A stretch of 6,619 nt of DNA from an uncultured Clostridia bacterium (lineage in GTDB: Bacteria; Bacillota; Clostridia; Oscillospirales; CAG-272): assembly GCA_946061315.1 (NCBI GenBank), contig CAMGRB010000077.1, positions 1 through 6,619 of the forward strand. The letters are read 5' to 3'. The position numbers and the translations under genes are program-made. Positions 5,812 through 6,619 of the stretch are shown piece after piece. The first letter of the stretch is position 1; each line of letters begins with the position of its first letter. Under the pieces are notes generated by a model. The model saw only the letters and a program-made list of their open reading frames with translations. It ran no database searches and had not been told where the DNA came from.

Positions 5812-6619
5812 ACTTGGACAGCTTTGCCTGCGTTTTCAGACGTGTTGCCGTGTCGAGTATCTTCTTGCGCAGACGGAGCGACTTCGGGGTTACCTCGATA
5901 AGCTCGTCATCGGCTATATACTCGATAGCCTGCTCAAGAGAGAGTATTCTCGGAGGAGTGAGTATAAGCGCCTCGTCCGCACCCTTTGAACGGATGGCGG
6001 TAAGATGCTTTTTCTTGCATACGTTGACGACAATATCCTCCATTTTCGGGCATTCGCCAACGATCATTCCCTCATAAACGGGTGTCTGAACGCCGATAAA
6101 CATAGCGCCCCTGTCCTGTGTGTTGTAAAGACCGTACGAGGTAGCCTCGCCCGCCTCAGAGGCGATAAGAGAGCCCGTAAATCTCGTCACAACGTCGCCC
6201 TTGAAAGGCTGATAGCCGTCAAATAGCGTATTGAGAACTCCCTCACCCTTGGTGTCCGTCATAAATTCGGATCTGTAACCGAAAAGACATCTTGACGGTA
6301 TGGAGTATTCTATTCTCGTTCTCGAGCCTGCTTTGCCCATCTCAAGCAGCTCGCCCTTGCGCGCGCCGAGCTTCTGAACTACGGAGCCTACAGCGTCGTC
6401 GGGAACGTCTATTGAAACACGCTCCATCGGCTCGCACAAAACGCCGTTTATCGTTTTATAAAGAACGTGAGGAGTGGAGCAGCAAAGCTCGTAGCCCTCC
6501 CTGCGCATAGTTTCTATAAGGATAGAGAGGTGCATCTCGCCTCTGCCCGCAACCTTGAAGGAGTCCGTCGTTTCGCCGTCGGAAACACGAAGCGATACGT
6601 CTTTAAGCGTTTCCTTGTA
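5810..6619 (-). CDS. typA: Translational GTPase TypA/BipA, C-terminal part (5' end outside window)
   Basis: This is the C-terminal 269 codons of the ribosome-associated GTPase TypA/BipA, which binds the 70S ribosome and supports ribosome assembly and stress adaptation. The frame stays open to the right edge, so the GTPase domain and domain II (roughly 340 residues, judging from the usual ~610) lie outside the window. The internal ATG at 6535 is not the start, because conserved sequence continues before it (KVAGRGEMHLSIL, residues 22-34 of the visible part). That segment is the end of the EF-G-like domain III. Domain V follows, with EPMERVSIDVP from residue 63 and the family-typical PSRCLFGYRSEFMT near 108-121. 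The TypA-specific C-terminal domain ends with KGADEAL (212-218) and EVTPKSLRLRKK (242-253). This tail separates TypA from EF-G and LepA. The stop codon TAA overlaps the Shine-Dalgarno of the next gene, 10 bp away. Identification is from recalled family motifs and is very secure. Confidence 0.96.
   Translation of the reverse strand, partial: YKETLKDVSLRVSDGETTDSFKVAGRGEMHLSILIETMRREGYELCCSTPHVLYKTINGVLCEPMERVSIDVPDDAVGSVVQKLGARKGELLEMGKAGSRTRIEYSIPSRCLFGYRSEFMTDTKGEGVLNTLFDGYQPFKGDVVTRFTGSLIASEAGEATSYGLYNTQDRGAMFIGVQTPVYEGMIVGECPKMEDIVVNVCKKKHLTAIRSKGADEALILTPPRILSLEQAIEYIADDELIEVTPKSLRLRKKILDTATRLKTQAKLSK

Noticed and set aside
5429..6510. Plus-strand open frames opposite the PF06838 gene and typA
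   Set aside because: They are antisense to clear family sequence, low-complexity in composition, and no promoter or ribosome site supports them.

Overview
The window reads as part of one long co-directional operon on the minus strand of a Bacillota chromosome, most likely an uncultured gut-type clostridium (Oscillospiraceae/Ruminococcaceae-like). The evidence is a Gram-positive type PyrR, a PF06838 'aluminium resistance/methionine gamma-lyase family' PLP enzyme, strong AGGAG-type Shine-Dalgarno sites, and moderate GC (just under 50% by eye). There are also intergenic double-hairpin repeats of a kind I recall from gut Clostridia. The species assignment is inference.

Layout in transcription order (right to left): the C-terminal part of typA (translational GTPase; its 5' end lies beyond the right edge), a PF06838 PLP-dependent enzyme, rlmH (23S rRNA m3Psi1915 methyltransferase), mnmG/gidA (tRNA wobble-uridine modification), a GH28-like parallel beta-helix protein, and pyrR (pyrimidine attenuation regulator/UPRTase). 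Gaps between stop and next start are 10 bp, a 4-bp overlap, 16 bp, 14 bp and 52 bp, so read-through transcription is likely. No promoter for the operon is visible; it should lie upstream of typA, outside the window. A probable intrinsic terminator sits 19 bp after pyrR.

The left 294 bp carry no credible gene. They hold the pyrR terminator, a GC-rich hairpin without a U-tract, and three head-to-tail copies (two good, one degenerate) of a repeat. The repeat is built as stem-loop 1, a short spacer, stem-loop 2 and a T-run. The two good copies keep the same architecture with different stem sequences.

Functionally, typA, rlmH and mnmG all serve ribosome or tRNA function. The PF06838 enzyme, the GH28-like protein and PyrR are metabolic passengers whose link to translation is not obvious. 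I see no defence system, mobile element, CRISPR array or clearly new multi-gene system. The most unusual items are the left-edge repeats and the GH28-like protein, whose active site appears rebuilt.
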